Positions 1-9,394 of a stretch of DNA of 64,000 nt are shown here, piece after piece. Each line of letters begins with the position of its first letter. Within the stretch, counting starts at the first letter, position 1. The notes beneath the pieces are model-generated. The model did not search any database. It was not told the DNA's origin and saw only the letters and a list, made by a program, of their open reading frames with translations. Origin of the DNA: Pseudomonas ekonensis (GTDB taxonomy: Bacteria; Pseudomonadota; Gammaproteobacteria; Pseudomonadales; Pseudomonadaceae); contig NZ_JAHSTS010000001.1 in assembly GCF_019145435.1 (NCBI RefSeq), positions 2,060,001 through 2,124,000 of the forward strand. The letters run 5' to 3'. The position numbers were made by a program, and so were the translations under genes.

Positions 1-2640
1 CCGGCCAGCCAGACTGCAGCGCTCGTGGAAATGCTCGCCAACGATGCCGAACGCCTGCGGCTGAAGTTGTTTGAGCGGCTGGATGTGCGCACCGACATCA
101 GCAGCGAGCCGCTGACGGCTCCGGTGAGGGTGGCGTTCCCCGGATTGCCGGGTGCGGTCGCCGATGAGTTGGCTCTCAATGCCGACGCCAGTGAATGGCA
201 ACAGCTCGAAGCCGGCAAGCTGCCGTTGCGCATCGGTGAGGAGGCACGGCGATACTCGCAAGTGGTGAGCCTGAATCGCGCCTATGAGGGGCTCTATCTT
301 GACGCCCCGCGCGACTTGAACACGGATCTGGTCGTGCTCGACACGTTGGCCGGTCTGCCCGGCTGGCCACAGGATGTGTTCATCGAAATCACGCAGCAGG
401 GGCGGTCTTCCGGCGACAAGGCCCGGACAGGCCCGGTCGGCGCCCGGCACAACGTGCTGCTCAAGGCGTTCGGGTCGCATTACCGGGCGGTCGATGGCAA
501 TGGAAAGTTGCTGGCAGGGTCGTCCTCGAACACCCGCGCGCATTTTTTCCAGACGTTGTGGCAGAGCCTGCCTGTCCACGCAAGGAAAGCGCTGGGTGTC
601 GAGAAGGATGATTCGGCCGTGGACTTGCGCCGGAAAATCACCGCGTCAGCCCTGCAACGGCGTGATGATATCGCCCGTTTGGTGGCCGGGCAGTCGTGGC
701 GTGCAGGTTACCGTTCGCCCATGGGATTGGCGGATCCTCGCGGTGAGCCTGTGGTGGAGTTCAAGCAATCGGCCCCCGTTTCCCGGATCGCTGAAGTGGC
801 AGCGCTGCGCCAGCGGGCCCGTGAACTGTACCCCTTGCATTCGCTCGCGCGGATCGAGAGTTTTCTGATGACATTGGGCGACGACGAGGTGTTGGCGACT
901 CGCGCTCTCGAAGCGCTCAGGCTGCAATACCTGACGATGCGCAATACCCTGGAGCAATGGATAAACAGCCAAACCCACTACCAGAAAGCGGACGGCACCC
1001 GACACACGGTTCCCAGGCGCAGCAAAGCCCTGGCCGCGCAGGCCATTTTGCGGGCATGGCGCAAAGAGTCGGGAACCGTCGGGCATCCCTCTGAAATCCT
1101 CGACAGCCTGACCTTCGATGCGCAGCCGTTGGGGGCGCTGCCGACAATCATCGGAGACTTCAGGCACATCGGCGCACTGGAAATGAACAATGTCGGGGAC
1201 AGCGCGGGACTGAATGCGTTTCTGAAGAACTTCCCGAACCTGCACGGGCTGAGTCTCACCGGAAACGGCCTGGCCCGGGTGCCCTCGGCGATCGATGACA
1301 TGCCGCGCCTGACCCACCTGGACCTGAGTGACAACCAGATCGCCCTGACGGCAGAGGCAGCGGCCGCATTGGCTGCCAAGGACCATCTGCAATCGTTGAA
1401 CCTGAGCTTCAACCCAGGCCTCGGGCGGCTGCCGTCCTTTGCGTCGATGCGCAATCTACGACACCTGGCCCTGCGCGGCATCGGAGTCGACGCATGGCCG
1501 GCGGGCCTTGATGAACATCCGGTGCTTCGCACCCTCGACCTGCGCGACAACCGAATAAAAGTGCTGGCGGACGCGATCTTCAAGGCGCGTACGGAGCTGA
1601 ACCACGGCACCAATGTCGACGGCAATCCGCTGTCGGCCAAGACGCTGGAGGACATTGTCCGCTATCAGCAAGCCACCGGTCTCAATCTTGGCGTGATCAC
1701 CGTCGACTACGCCCATCCGCCCGTCGACCTGCTGCCTGACAGTGTTCCCGGAGCCCATTGGGCGAGCGGGCTGGCGCAGGAAGACATTGCGCCGATGCAG
1801 GCCGCCTGGGCCTCGTTGTCGGCCTACCCGCGTTCCCGGGACTTCTTCCTGGTGCTCGATCAGATGCGCAGTTCGGCCGATGACGTGCGTCAACATTCGA
1901 ACCTGGCCGCTCGTGTCTGGAACCTGCTGCGGGCGGCTGCGGAGGATGACGGCTTGCGCAGCGAACTGTTTCGCATGGCACGGATCGGCCGGGTCAGCGC
2001 CGATGAGACCGGCGATGTATTCAATGATCTGGAGATCAGGGTGCTGTGCTATCGCGCCATGAGGGCGGCACGTACGGGCGAACGGTCGCTGGAGGGCGAA
2101 CTGGTGCGGTTGCTGCGGGGCCTGTTTCGCCTGCAAGAACTGCAGAAGCAGGCTCAGATCGAGATCGGTAGTCGCCTGCGCGACAGCACCCTTAGCCGCC
2201 GGCAGGCGTTGGAACTGAGCCTGATCTATCGGGTCAGGCTGGCGCATCGCCTGGAGCTGTTGGCCCAGCCAGGTGCGATCGACACCGCGTTCGACGTCGA
2301 CGTGACCGAGCAGCAGTTGAACAGGGCTTACGCAGCAGTGGTCAAGGCGGAGAACTCACCCGCGCTGCTCGATCTGATCAATGCCCAGCCTTTCTGGAGT
2401 CAATACCTGCATTCGACCCATCAAGGGTTGTTCCTCGGTGTGCAGGAACGCACAGCCCAAGCGTTTGCCGAACTTGAGACGCAAAACGATCTGTCGCGTG
2501 CGACCGCGACGCAGAGGATGATGGCGATCATGGACAATTTCCGAAATGAAAACCGCAGCCTGTACCAACGACTGACGCAAGAGGCGTTGGACCGGCATCC
2601 GGGCCTGGCGGTGCCTGAACCGGAGACGGCCGGGCGTTGA
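1..2640 (+). CDS. LRR protein with C-terminal NEL-type E3 ubiquitin ligase-like domain (5' end missing)
   Basis: The reading frame is open from base 1, so the true start lies to the left; the first internal start codons are GTG at 25 and ATG at 31. Numbering from GTG 25, residues about 80-230 hold a module (GLYL...LPGWP) shared with the two other LRR proteins of the window. Residues about 360-540 are leucine-rich repeats (LTHLDLSDNQI, LRTLDLRDNRI). Residues about 575-860 resemble the NEL domain of IpaH/SspH-type bacterial ubiquitin ligases as found in many large Pseudomonas toxin-like proteins. NEL enzymes use a Cys in a CxD motif about 11 residues before a conserved F-x-x-L/M-E segment. Here that stretch reads SADETGDVFNDLE, so the Cys position appears to be Ser (AGC at 1996-1998) with the Asp kept. 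Domain assignment is from recalled family patterns. No secretion signal is visible because the N terminus is absent. A strong terminator follows. Confidence 0.8.
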   Translation, partial: PASQTAALVEMLANDAERLRLKLFERLDVRTDISSEPLTAPVRVAFPGLPGAVADELALNADASEWQQLEAGKLPLRIGEEARRYSQVVSLNRAYEGLYLDAPRDLNTDLVVLDTLAGLPGWPQDVFIEITQQGRSSGDKARTGPVGARHNVLLKAFGSHYRAVDGNGKLLAGSSSNTRAHFFQTLWQSLPVHARKALGVEKDDSAVDLRRKITASALQRRDDIARLVAGQSWRAGYRSPMGLADPRGEPVVEFKQSAPVSRIAEVAALRQRARELYPLHSLARIESFLMTLGDDEVLATRALEALRLQYLTMRNTLEQWINSQTHYQKADGTRHTVPRRSKALAAQAILRAWRKESGTVGHPSEILDSLTFDAQPLGALPTIIGDFRHIGALEMNNVGDSAGLNAFLKNFPNLHGLSLTGNGLARVPSAIDDMPRLTHLDLSDNQIALTAEAAAALAAKDHLQSLNLSFNPGLGRLPSFASMRNLRHLALRGIGVDAWPAGLDEHPVLRTLDLRDNRIKVLADAIFKARTELNHGTNVDGNPLSAKTLEDIVRYQQATGLNLGVITVDYAHPPVDLLPDSVPGAHWASGLAQEDIAPMQAAWASLSAYPRSRDFFLVLDQMRSSADDVRQHSNLAARVWNLLRAAAEDDGLRSELFRMARIGRVSADETGDVFNDLEIRVLCYRAMRAARTGERSLEGELVRLLRGLFRLQELQKQAQIEIGSRLRDSTLSRRQALELSLIYRVRLAHRLELLAQPGAIDTAFDVDVTEQQLNRAYAAVVKAENSPALLDLINAQPFWSQYLHSTHQGLFLGVQERTAQAFAELETQNDLSRATATQRMMAIMDNFRNENRSLYQRLTQEALDRHPGLAVPEPETAGR

Positions 2641-2672
2641 GGGACGCTCTGACCCTCGGCGACGCCTGAACG

Positions 2673-2699
2673 AACCGTGGCCCTGCCACGGTTTTTTTT
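2673..2699 (+). terminator. Rho-independent terminator
   Basis: CCGTGGC and GCCACGG form a perfect 7-bp stem with a 3-base loop, followed by eight T residues at 2692-2699. It lies 33 bases after the stop codon of the first LRR gene and separates it from the next LRR gene. Confidence 0.9.
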
Positions 2700-2824
2700 G
2701 CCCGGCGATTCTTGGCGACAGGGGGAAAAATCCATTCGGTGCCGCTGATCGTTCCTACTTTCAAATCACGTCCATCAGGTTACGTTGCGCTATCTCCAGC
2801 ACCGCAAAGGATTGCATTGCGACC

Positions 2825-5800
2825 ATGACCGACAAAAACGACGACGCCCTGATCCTTCACCACCCGGACATGCGCTCGGCGCTGAACGCCACAGTGGCAT
2901 CGGCGCTGCCCCTGACGCCGGAGGCCTTCGGCATCGCTCGGATCCGCTCCCGGTGGGGCGCCGACATCGATCCGCAGACTGCCCGGTTGGTCACGCTCGA
3001 CTACGACCGTGACTCGGACCTGGGCAAGAACGGGGTGCATCACGGCAAGGTGACGCGCTCGCGTACCCTCGTCCGGGCCTTGCTGGACAACTATCAGACT
3101 GTCGCGGACGGGAGGTTCGGCGAGAGTCTTTTTGGCTTGTACACCCCGCCGGACATCGGCCCGACCGTCGTCGTCCAGGACGACGATCCGGGTGACGGCA
3201 CGCCTGTACAGGGTTTGCTGCACAACTATGAAGGCCTCTACCGCCAGACGTCACCCCAGGTCTACGGCCCTTCCACGCAATTGCCCATCCGTGCGGCGGA
3301 CTTCAAGCGGTGGGTCTGGACCCTGGAGCTGCGCTCGCTTTACCAGGCTTACCTGGACAGTGCCTGGCCTTCTGACGAGACCCTGTTGGCCGACACCCCC
3401 TATCCCTTGAGAACGTCCGTGAAAGCGGCCTTCATCATGAGCGCCTTTCTGCAGCACGGCGAGCGCAGCCTGAGCCGTGACGGGTTGGCGCTGGCATTGC
3501 GCAGCGCCGGGCTGGCGCCGGATGTGCAATGGAAGGATCTGGCCTTTGCCCAATTGCAGGCCGCTACCCGAGTGCAGGAAGGCATCGAGGTCGGCCGTCT
3601 GGCCCTTTACCGTTACACGGCCAAAGACATCTGGTACTTCCATGACCGTGCCAGCCGACGGGTGCTTCTGCACATTCCCGGCAATTCGTCGCCGTTGCAC
3701 GAGTTCACGGACACCAGCCGGTTGCGCCAATGGCTCGCAGCGCAAGGCAGGAGCGAAGGGGGACGGCGGGCACTGGCTGCGCATTTTGCCGCGCAGGACA
3801 TCGAGGACGGGCTGTTCCACGCCGGTGTCCTGACCGCGTTGGACGGCATGGGACTGTATCCGAAGGAACACTGGCTGGGCCGCACGGCGGGATTCTTCAA
3901 CAATGACGGCTATTGGAACCCCGACGACTATGTCGTGCTGCAGCCAGTCGAAGGGCGGTGCGATCCGTTCGCCCAGTGGGTGCTGACCATGAAACAGGAC
4001 GCGCTGGCCAGTGCCGACGGCATCCGCGACGACGTTCAGGTCAATCGCGATGAGTTCAGCGCGGTGGTCGAGCCGATCGTGCGATGGGTCAACCGTTTTG
4101 CGCCGCTGGCCTTGTTCGTGCCGGGCGGCGAGGGTGTGCTGGCGCTGGCGGGGCTGATCGATGCGGGCTACGGCCTCGATGCCGCCGTCAACGGCGGTTC
4201 GGCGCAGGCGCAGTCCGAAGGGCTGACGCGTACAGTGTTCGGCCTGCTGAACGCGTTGCCGGTGGCCGGGGAGCTCGCGGCGGTGAAAAGCGAAGCACGG
4301 GCCTGGCGGGCGTCGGAGGAGGGGGCGCCGGCCCTGCTGCCGGCCGGCGAGATGGCCGGCGATGCGCTGGAGCCTGCCGCCGCGCGCCTGGCTGCGTTGC
4401 GCGGACTGGGCGAGCCTGTCGCCTCCTTCACCGATGAGGCGCTGGCGCAGATCGAACGGGTCGTCGGCTGGAGCGATGAAGAACGGCAACTGACCGGCGA
4501 CGGTTCGACAACGTTTCCTTTGCTGGCGGACGCCATCGACCGGTTCAGGCTTGAGCAGGCAATTGATCCGGCGCTGGATCCCGCCGTTCGCACGGAGCGG
4601 TTCAACAGCCGTTACCTGGCCCTTCAGCATTCCGGGAACGAATGGGTGCGGTTGTTTCAGGAGCAGTATCCGGGGTTACCCAAATCAGCCATCGAACAGC
4701 TGTTCAAGCGCGCGGATCTCGATGCCGGGCGTGCCTTTGATCCGAGCGAAGCCCGGCGAGCGCTCCGGGCGCTGGACGGCAAGGCCCGCCAGTACCAGGC
4801 CCATGCCCGTCTGGATCAGGCCTATGCGGGGCTGTACCTGCGCGCCATGAACAATTCGGACACGGACCGGCTCGCGCTGCACACCCTGAGGCATTTGCCG
4901 GGCTGGCCATCGGGGGTGGCCGTGCAGGTACTGGACAGCTCGATCAGCGGTCGCGTGCTGGAGCGAGCCGGGATGCCGGTCGCTCACGACATCCGCCGGT
5001 TGATCAAGGTGGGCAGTCGTTACCGCAGCGGTGACAGTGCACCGGATGAGGCCGGCGACCTGTACGGGGCCTTGTCCGCCGTGCTGACGGAGCAGGAGCG
5101 CTCGTCGCTGGGTGTGGCGGTGCCGGATCCAGCCGGTGCCTTGCGCCTGAAGCTTGGCGAGCATGCGTTGCCCCGCAACGAACTGCACAGGGGCCTGGAA
5201 CGAGCGGACTCGGGCCTGACGTTCGAGTCCGGGGGCCGGCTGGCGGGGGGAGGATTCCCCCCGACCCTGGAAGGACAGGGCTTGACGGTCGAGGTGGATC
5301 GCTTGCAGGTCAAGGAGCTCTATCCCGAGTTCGACAATGCACAGGCGGATGCCTGGTTGCTTCAGGCCGGCCCGCAGGTACAGTCGACGCTGGCGGCGTT
5401 GCGCCTGGAGCTGGATCAACTGAACCTCGACCTGAATGAGTGGATCGGGCTGTCGGCGACCGACATCGATGACGTGGACATCGATTTTCTGGATCCGGCC
5501 GACGCCGAGGCGGCGCAGATGACGCCGGCGCAATTGGCCGAGCACAACCACAACCTGCTGGAGGACGCCATCGGCCACGAACATGCAATGCGCAGAGAAC
5601 TTTCCCAGGAGTTGCTGGCCATCTGGCAGAAGCGGCCTCCCAGGATCAATCGTGTCGCGGCCGGTGAGCAGAGGGAGGTGTACCGTCTCGATCTGGATTT
5701 CGAGGACTATTTCCGCCTGCCGGTCACCCGGGTCCGCTTTGAGGAGGTGTTCGAGCTGTCGATGCGTGGATTACACGTGGTGGAGCGGGAAAGCCTTGAC

Positions 5801-6679
5801 GCATTCCTTGAGAGTTTCCCGAACCTGCGCACCTTGAACCTGGAAAGCGTGGACACGCGTCGCCTGAACGACAACGACGTGCTGGAGGGGGCGCTACTGC
5901 CTTCGATCCTGAAGATGCGCCATCTGACCCGGCTGAACCTGCGTTCGACCTTCCTGGAGCTCAAGGAGTCCACGGCATCGCAGTTTCGGGAACTGACGCG
6001 CCTGCAAGAGCTCGACCTGAGCGACAACCCGCTCTTGGAGGCGCCGGTGGTGCTGGGCATGGACGAGCTGCGTGTCCTGAACCTGAGGAACACCGCGATC
6101 ACCCGCTGCCCCGTCGGACTCCCGGAGCAGCCCGGCATGACCCTGCTGAACCTGGCCGACAACCGGATCGTGCGAGTGCCGCCGGCGGTGTTCAACCAGG
6201 CCATTTCGCGCCAGCGGGTCATGCTGTGGGGCAATCCCTTGTCCGATGAGGGCTCGCTGGAAAGGGTCGTCGAACATCGGCGGCGCACCGGCATCAACCT
6301 GTGGCTCGCTCCGGCCCGGGAGGATGACGGCGTAGAGCCCTGGCTGCGGGAAGGCAACGGGGCATTGAGTCAGGCACGACGGTCGGTGTGGGCGAGCGTG
6401 GGCGCGAAACCGTCCGGCCCGACCCTGTTGCGCAGGGTGAACGGTTTGAGCCTGACGGCGGACTTTCGAGTGGCCTACCGGGAGCTTCAGGCGCGCGTCT
6501 GGTTGTTCTTGGTGCAGGCCGATGCCAGCGACGAACTGTGGGGTTTCTTGACCAACGGGTTGGAGAGCGCATCAGGCGACGCCGAGAACCCGTTCGTTGC
6601 GTTCGAGGAGTTGGAGAACCGGGTGCGGTTCTACAGGGACTGGGTGGCGTTGGGGCGGCCTGTGCCGATGACCGGTTGA
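2825..6679 (+). CDS. Large DUF6543/LRR toxin-like protein with truncated NEL region
   Basis: A 1284-residue protein. The N-terminal half resembles the 'dermonecrotic toxin' N-terminal region (DUF6543-like) of large Pseudomonas proteins, including a Gly/Ala-rich hydrophobic stretch near residues 420-455 (APLALFVPGGEGVLALAGLI). The module GLYL...LPGWP at about 665-720 is shared with its two neighbours. Leucine-rich repeats occupy about 970-1140. Residues 1150-1284 match only the start of a NEL domain: the stretch aligned with the catalytic motif (GDAENPFVAFEELENRV) has no Cys, and the protein ends about 24 residues later, so most of the catalytic lobe is missing. ATG 2825 follows an AAAGGA about 11 bases upstream. 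Probably a paralogue that has lost ligase activity; whether it remains a toxin, or helps or antagonises its neighbours, cannot be told. Confidence 0.8.
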   Translation: MTDKNDDALILHHPDMRSALNATVASALPLTPEAFGIARIRSRWGADIDPQTARLVTLDYDRDSDLGKNGVHHGKVTRSRTLVRALLDNYQTVADGRFGESLFGLYTPPDIGPTVVVQDDDPGDGTPVQGLLHNYEGLYRQTSPQVYGPSTQLPIRAADFKRWVWTLELRSLYQAYLDSAWPSDETLLADTPYPLRTSVKAAFIMSAFLQHGERSLSRDGLALALRSAGLAPDVQWKDLAFAQLQAATRVQEGIEVGRLALYRYTAKDIWYFHDRASRRVLLHIPGNSSPLHEFTDTSRLRQWLAAQGRSEGGRRALAAHFAAQDIEDGLFHAGVLTALDGMGLYPKEHWLGRTAGFFNNDGYWNPDDYVVLQPVEGRCDPFAQWVLTMKQDALASADGIRDDVQVNRDEFSAVVEPIVRWVNRFAPLALFVPGGEGVLALAGLIDAGYGLDAAVNGGSAQAQSEGLTRTVFGLLNALPVAGELAAVKSEARAWRASEEGAPALLPAGEMAGDALEPAAARLAALRGLGEPVASFTDEALAQIERVVGWSDEERQLTGDGSTTFPLLADAIDRFRLEQAIDPALDPAVRTERFNSRYLALQHSGNEWVRLFQEQYPGLPKSAIEQLFKRADLDAGRAFDPSEARRALRALDGKARQYQAHARLDQAYAGLYLRAMNNSDTDRLALHTLRHLPGWPSGVAVQVLDSSISGRVLERAGMPVAHDIRRLIKVGSRYRSGDSAPDEAGDLYGALSAVLTEQERSSLGVAVPDPAGALRLKLGEHALPRNELHRGLERADSGLTFESGGRLAGGGFPPTLEGQGLTVEVDRLQVKELYPEFDNAQADAWLLQAGPQVQSTLAALRLELDQLNLDLNEWIGLSATDIDDVDIDFLDPADAEAAQMTPAQLAEHNHNLLEDAIGHEHAMRRELSQELLAIWQKRPPRINRVAAGEQREVYRLDLDFEDYFRLPVTRVRFEEVFELSMRGLHVVERESLDAFLESFPNLRTLNLESVDTRRLNDNDVLEGALLPSILKMRHLTRLNLRSTFLELKESTASQFRELTRLQELDLSDNPLLEAPVVLGMDELRVLNLRNTAITRCPVGLPEQPGMTLLNLADNRIVRVPPAVFNQAISRQRVMLWGNPLSDEGSLERVVEHRRRTGINLWLAPAREDDGVEPWLREGNGALSQARRSVWASVGAKPSGPTLLRRVNGLSLTADFRVAYRELQARVWLFLVQADASDELWGFLTNGLESASGDAENPFVAFEELENRVRFYRDWVALGRPVPMTG

Positions 6680-6696
6680 GCCGGTCGTGCGTCGTT

Positions 6697-6727
6697 GTCC
6701 TGCCCGCTCAGGCCAAGCGGGCAGGAC
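6697..6727. terminator. Hairpin between convergent genes
   Basis: GTCCTGCCCGCT (6697-6708) pairs perfectly with AGCGGGCAGGAC (6716-6727), a 12-bp GC-rich stem with a 7-base loop. There is no clear T run on either strand. Its position between the convergent LRR gene and the DUF934 gene suggests a shared terminator. Confidence 0.5.
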
Positions 6728-6733
6728 GGTCGT

Positions 6734-7228
6734 TCAGCGGCGACGGAACAGCGGCAGCGGTTCGTCGGTGGCGGCCTGGTAGGTCACCGAGAAGTCCTTG
6801 AGGCTTTCCAGTGCTTCGTACGGATCCTTGTCGGCACGCAGCGCGTAGGCGTCGAAGCCGCAGCGGCGCATGTAGAACAGCTGGTCGCGCAGCACGTCGC
6901 CGATCGCCCGCAGTTCGCCCTTGAAGCCGTAGCGGTCACGCAGCAGGCGGGCGTTGGAGTAGTTGCGCCCGTCGGTGAAGGCCGGGAAGTTCAGGGCGAT
7001 GACCTGGAACTGCCCCACGTCGTCGCCGATCTCCTCGGCTTCTTCGTCGGCGTCCAGCCAGACGCCCAGGCCGCCGTCGCGGGCCTTGAGCGCATGGGCG
7101 TGGTCGCGCCACAGGGCCAGCGGCACGATCAGGTCGTCGCAGTTGGAGATGCCGTCGAGGGTCGAGTCCTTGGGCAGCAGGTGCCAGGTTTCGTCGATGA
7201 CCTCGTTGTTCTTAATGATTCGCTGCAT
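6734..7228 (-). CDS. DUF934 family protein, sulfite-reductase partner
   Basis: A 164-residue protein of the DUF934 family, which in Pseudomonas is encoded directly after the siroheme nitrite/sulfite reductase. Its ATG lies inside the end of cysI (17-base overlap), so the two are translationally coupled. Typical family features are the central LNFPAFTDGRNYSNARLLRDR stretch and the FKGELRAIGDVLRDQLFYM segment near residue 110. The biochemical role is not established; the neighbourhood points to assimilatory sulfate reduction, perhaps as an electron-transfer or assembly partner. Family call firm, function inferred from context. Confidence 0.85.
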   Translation of the reverse strand: MQRIIKNNEVIDETWHLLPKDSTLDGISNCDDLIVPLALWRDHAHALKARDGGLGVWLDADEEAEEIGDDVGQFQVIALNFPAFTDGRNYSNARLLRDRYGFKGELRAIGDVLRDQLFYMRRCGFDAYALRADKDPYEALESLKDFSVTYQAATDEPLPLFRRR

Positions 7229-8870
7229 AGACGCGTTCCTTGAAGAGGTCGATGCCGATACGCTGGTAGGTGTCGATGAAGCGCTCGTCTTCGGTGCGCT
7301 GCTCCACGTACACGTCGATCAGCTTGGAGATCACGTCGGGCATGTCTTCCTGGGCGAAGGACGGGCCGAGGATCTTGCCCAGGCTGGCGTCGCGGCTGGC
7401 GCTGCCGCCGAGGGACACCTGGTAGAACTCTTCGCCTTTCTTGTCCACCCCGAGGATGCCGATGTGGCCGACGTGGTGGTGGCCGCAGGCGTTCATGCAG
7501 CCGGAGATGTTCAGGTCCAGCTCGCCGATGTCGAACAGGTAGTCCAGGTCGTCGAAGCGGCGCTGGATCGATTCGGCGATCGGGATCGACTTGGCGTTGG
7601 CCAGGGAGCAGAAGTCGCCGCCAGGGCAGCAGATGATGTCGGTCAGCAGGCCGATGTTCGGCGTGGCGAACCCTTGCTCGCGCAGCTCGCCCCACAGGGT
7701 GAACAGTTGGTTCTGCTCGACGTCGGCCAGGATGATGTTCTGCTCGTGGGAGGTGCGCAGCTGGCCGTAGCTGTAGCGCTCGGCCAGGTCGGCGACGGCG
7801 TCGAGCTGCTTGTCGGTGATGTCGCCCGGCGCGATGCCGGTCGGTTTCAGCGACAGGGTCACGGCCACGTAGCCCGGCTTCTTGTGGGCCAGGGTGTTGC
7901 GGGTGCGCCAGCGGGCGAAGCCCGGGTGCTCCTTGTCGAGCGCGGCCAGTTCGGCGGCCTGGTTGTCCAGGGCCTTGTAGTCCGGATCGACGAAGTGTTT
8001 GGCGACGCGGTGCACTTCGGCTTCGGTCAGGGTGGTCTGGCCGCCGCGCAGGTGCTGCATTTCGGCTTCGACCTTCTCGGCGAAGACCTCAGGGGTCAGC
8101 GCCTTGACGAGGATCTTGATCCGCGCCTTGTATTTGTTGTCGCGACGGCCGTAGCGGTTGTAGACCCGCAGGATGGCGTCGAGGTAGCTCAGCAGGTCCT
8201 GCCACGGCAGGAACTCGTTGATGAACGCCCCGACCACCGGGGTACGGCCCAGGCCGCCGCCCACCAGCACGCGGAAGCCCAGTTCGCCGGCGGCGTTGTG
8301 CACCGGCTCAAGGCCGATGTCGTGGACTTCGATGGCGGCGCGGTCGGAGGTCGAACCGTTGACGGCGATCTTGAACTTGCGCGGCAGATAGGCGAATTCC
8401 GGGTGGAACGTGGTCCACTGACGGACGATCTCGCACCACGGGCGCGGGTCGATCAGTTCGTCGAAGGCGACACCGGCGAACTGGTCGGTGGTGACGTTGC
8501 GCAGGCAGTTGCCGCTGGTCTGGATCGCGTGCATCTGCACGGTGGCCAGCTCGGCGAGGATGTCCGGGATGTCTTCCACCGCCGGCCAGTTGAACTGCAC
8601 GTTCTGGCGGGTGCTGATGTGGGCGTAGCCCTTGTCGTAGTCGCGGGCGATCTTGGCCATCATGCGCACCTGACGCGAGGTCAACTGGCCGTAAGGCACC
8701 GCCACCCGCAGCATCGGGGCGAAACGCTGGATGTACAGGCCGTTCTGCAGGCGCAGCGGCCGGAATTCCTCTTCGCTCAGCTCACCTGCCAGATAGCGTC
8801 GGGTCTGATCACGGAACTGCTTGACGCGGTCCTCGATGATCCGCTGATCGTATTCGTCGTATACGTACAT
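7212..8870 (-). CDS. cysI: Siroheme nitrite/sulfite reductase (assimilatory, CysI-type)
   Basis: A 552-residue reductase that transfers six electrons to sulfite (possibly nitrite) through a [4Fe-4S]-siroheme centre in the cytoplasm. Cluster ligands are visible as CPGGDFC (C-x5-C, near residue 413) and GCMNACGHHH (C-x3-C, near 460). N-terminal residues include substrate-pocket segments such as RQNVQFNW and SGNCLRNVT. The frame is open for 49 more codons upstream, but ATG 8870 gives the usual MYVYDEYDQ start and has AGGA seven bases upstream. It overlaps the DUF934 gene by 17 bases. The 292-base region to the divergent small gene is locally AT-rich (for example TATATT on the minus strand) and probably carries the promoter and CysB-type control; no exact operator was identified. 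Confidence 0.93.
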   Translation of the reverse strand: MYVYDEYDQRIIEDRVKQFRDQTRRYLAGELSEEEFRPLRLQNGLYIQRFAPMLRVAVPYGQLTSRQVRMMAKIARDYDKGYAHISTRQNVQFNWPAVEDIPDILAELATVQMHAIQTSGNCLRNVTTDQFAGVAFDELIDPRPWCEIVRQWTTFHPEFAYLPRKFKIAVNGSTSDRAAIEVHDIGLEPVHNAAGELGFRVLVGGGLGRTPVVGAFINEFLPWQDLLSYLDAILRVYNRYGRRDNKYKARIKILVKALTPEVFAEKVEAEMQHLRGGQTTLTEAEVHRVAKHFVDPDYKALDNQAAELAALDKEHPGFARWRTRNTLAHKKPGYVAVTLSLKPTGIAPGDITDKQLDAVADLAERYSYGQLRTSHEQNIILADVEQNQLFTLWGELREQGFATPNIGLLTDIICCPGGDFCSLANAKSIPIAESIQRRFDDLDYLFDIGELDLNISGCMNACGHHHVGHIGILGVDKKGEEFYQVSLGGSASRDASLGKILGPSFAQEDMPDVISKLIDVYVEQRTEDERFIDTYQRIGIDLFKERVYAANH

Positions 8871-9162
8871 ATAAGTCCTGTTCTCAGGCTTGGGCCACTC
8901 GGAAAACGCTGCTTTTATTTGCTTGCTTGAGACCGAGGGATGCTCTGCAATTCTGCGCGCACGGCCGCGCACTCCCAACGGAGCCGGGGCAATATACCCG
9001 TTTGCGTTTATGCGCAAAAGTGATGTTTGAGTATATGTAAAGAACGAAATCGCCTAACGGAACCGGGTATCCGCTAACCCACATTTGTCGTACGGACAAT
9101 CATCGTCTTAACTGTGGTCGAGTCTTCTGCAATCACCGACAAAACCGACAAGAGGCGATGCA

Positions 9163-9276
9163 ATGAGCAACCCAACCAAAGCAAGGAAGAGCGACAGCAC
9201 CGTTGATGCCTGGGCCATTCTGTTCCTGATCATTCTGGTCGTGGGCACGGCGGTGTTCTGGGTCAGTCATCAATAA
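9163..9276 (+). CDS. Small single-pass membrane protein (37 aa)
   Basis: ATG 9163 is preceded by AGAGG about six bases upstream, and 37 codons run to TAA at 9274. The product has a basic, polar N terminus (MSNPTKARKSDS), a Trp, then a roughly 20-residue hydrophobic helix (AWAILFLIILVVGTAVFWV) and ends in SHQ. This is the layout of a small inner-membrane protein with its N terminus inside by the positive-inside rule. It lies between divergent cysI and a periplasmic binding protein gene. The ribosome site and clean membrane segment make it a credible gene; function is unknown. Confidence 0.6.
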   Translation: MSNPTKARKSDSTVDAWAILFLIILVVGTAVFWVSHQ

Positions 9277-9394
9277 GCGACCCGTCCGGGCCCGGTACCG
9301 ACGGTTGTCGGACAAATTGCAGGATCAAGCGCCAGTGGCCGGTTGATCGAAGGCTATAATGCGCGGCCGTTTTTCCTATGGGCCCGGATGTTTC

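Noticed and set aside
6963..8930. A 655-codon plus-strand frame opposite cysI
   Set aside because: It is antisense to a gene with all siroheme and Fe-S ligands; composition alone explains it.
7212..9017. A longer CysI starting 49 codons upstream (first codon at 9017)
   Set aside because: The extra residues (MRINANGYIAPAPLG...) are unlike the family, and the ATG at 8870 has a good ribosome site.
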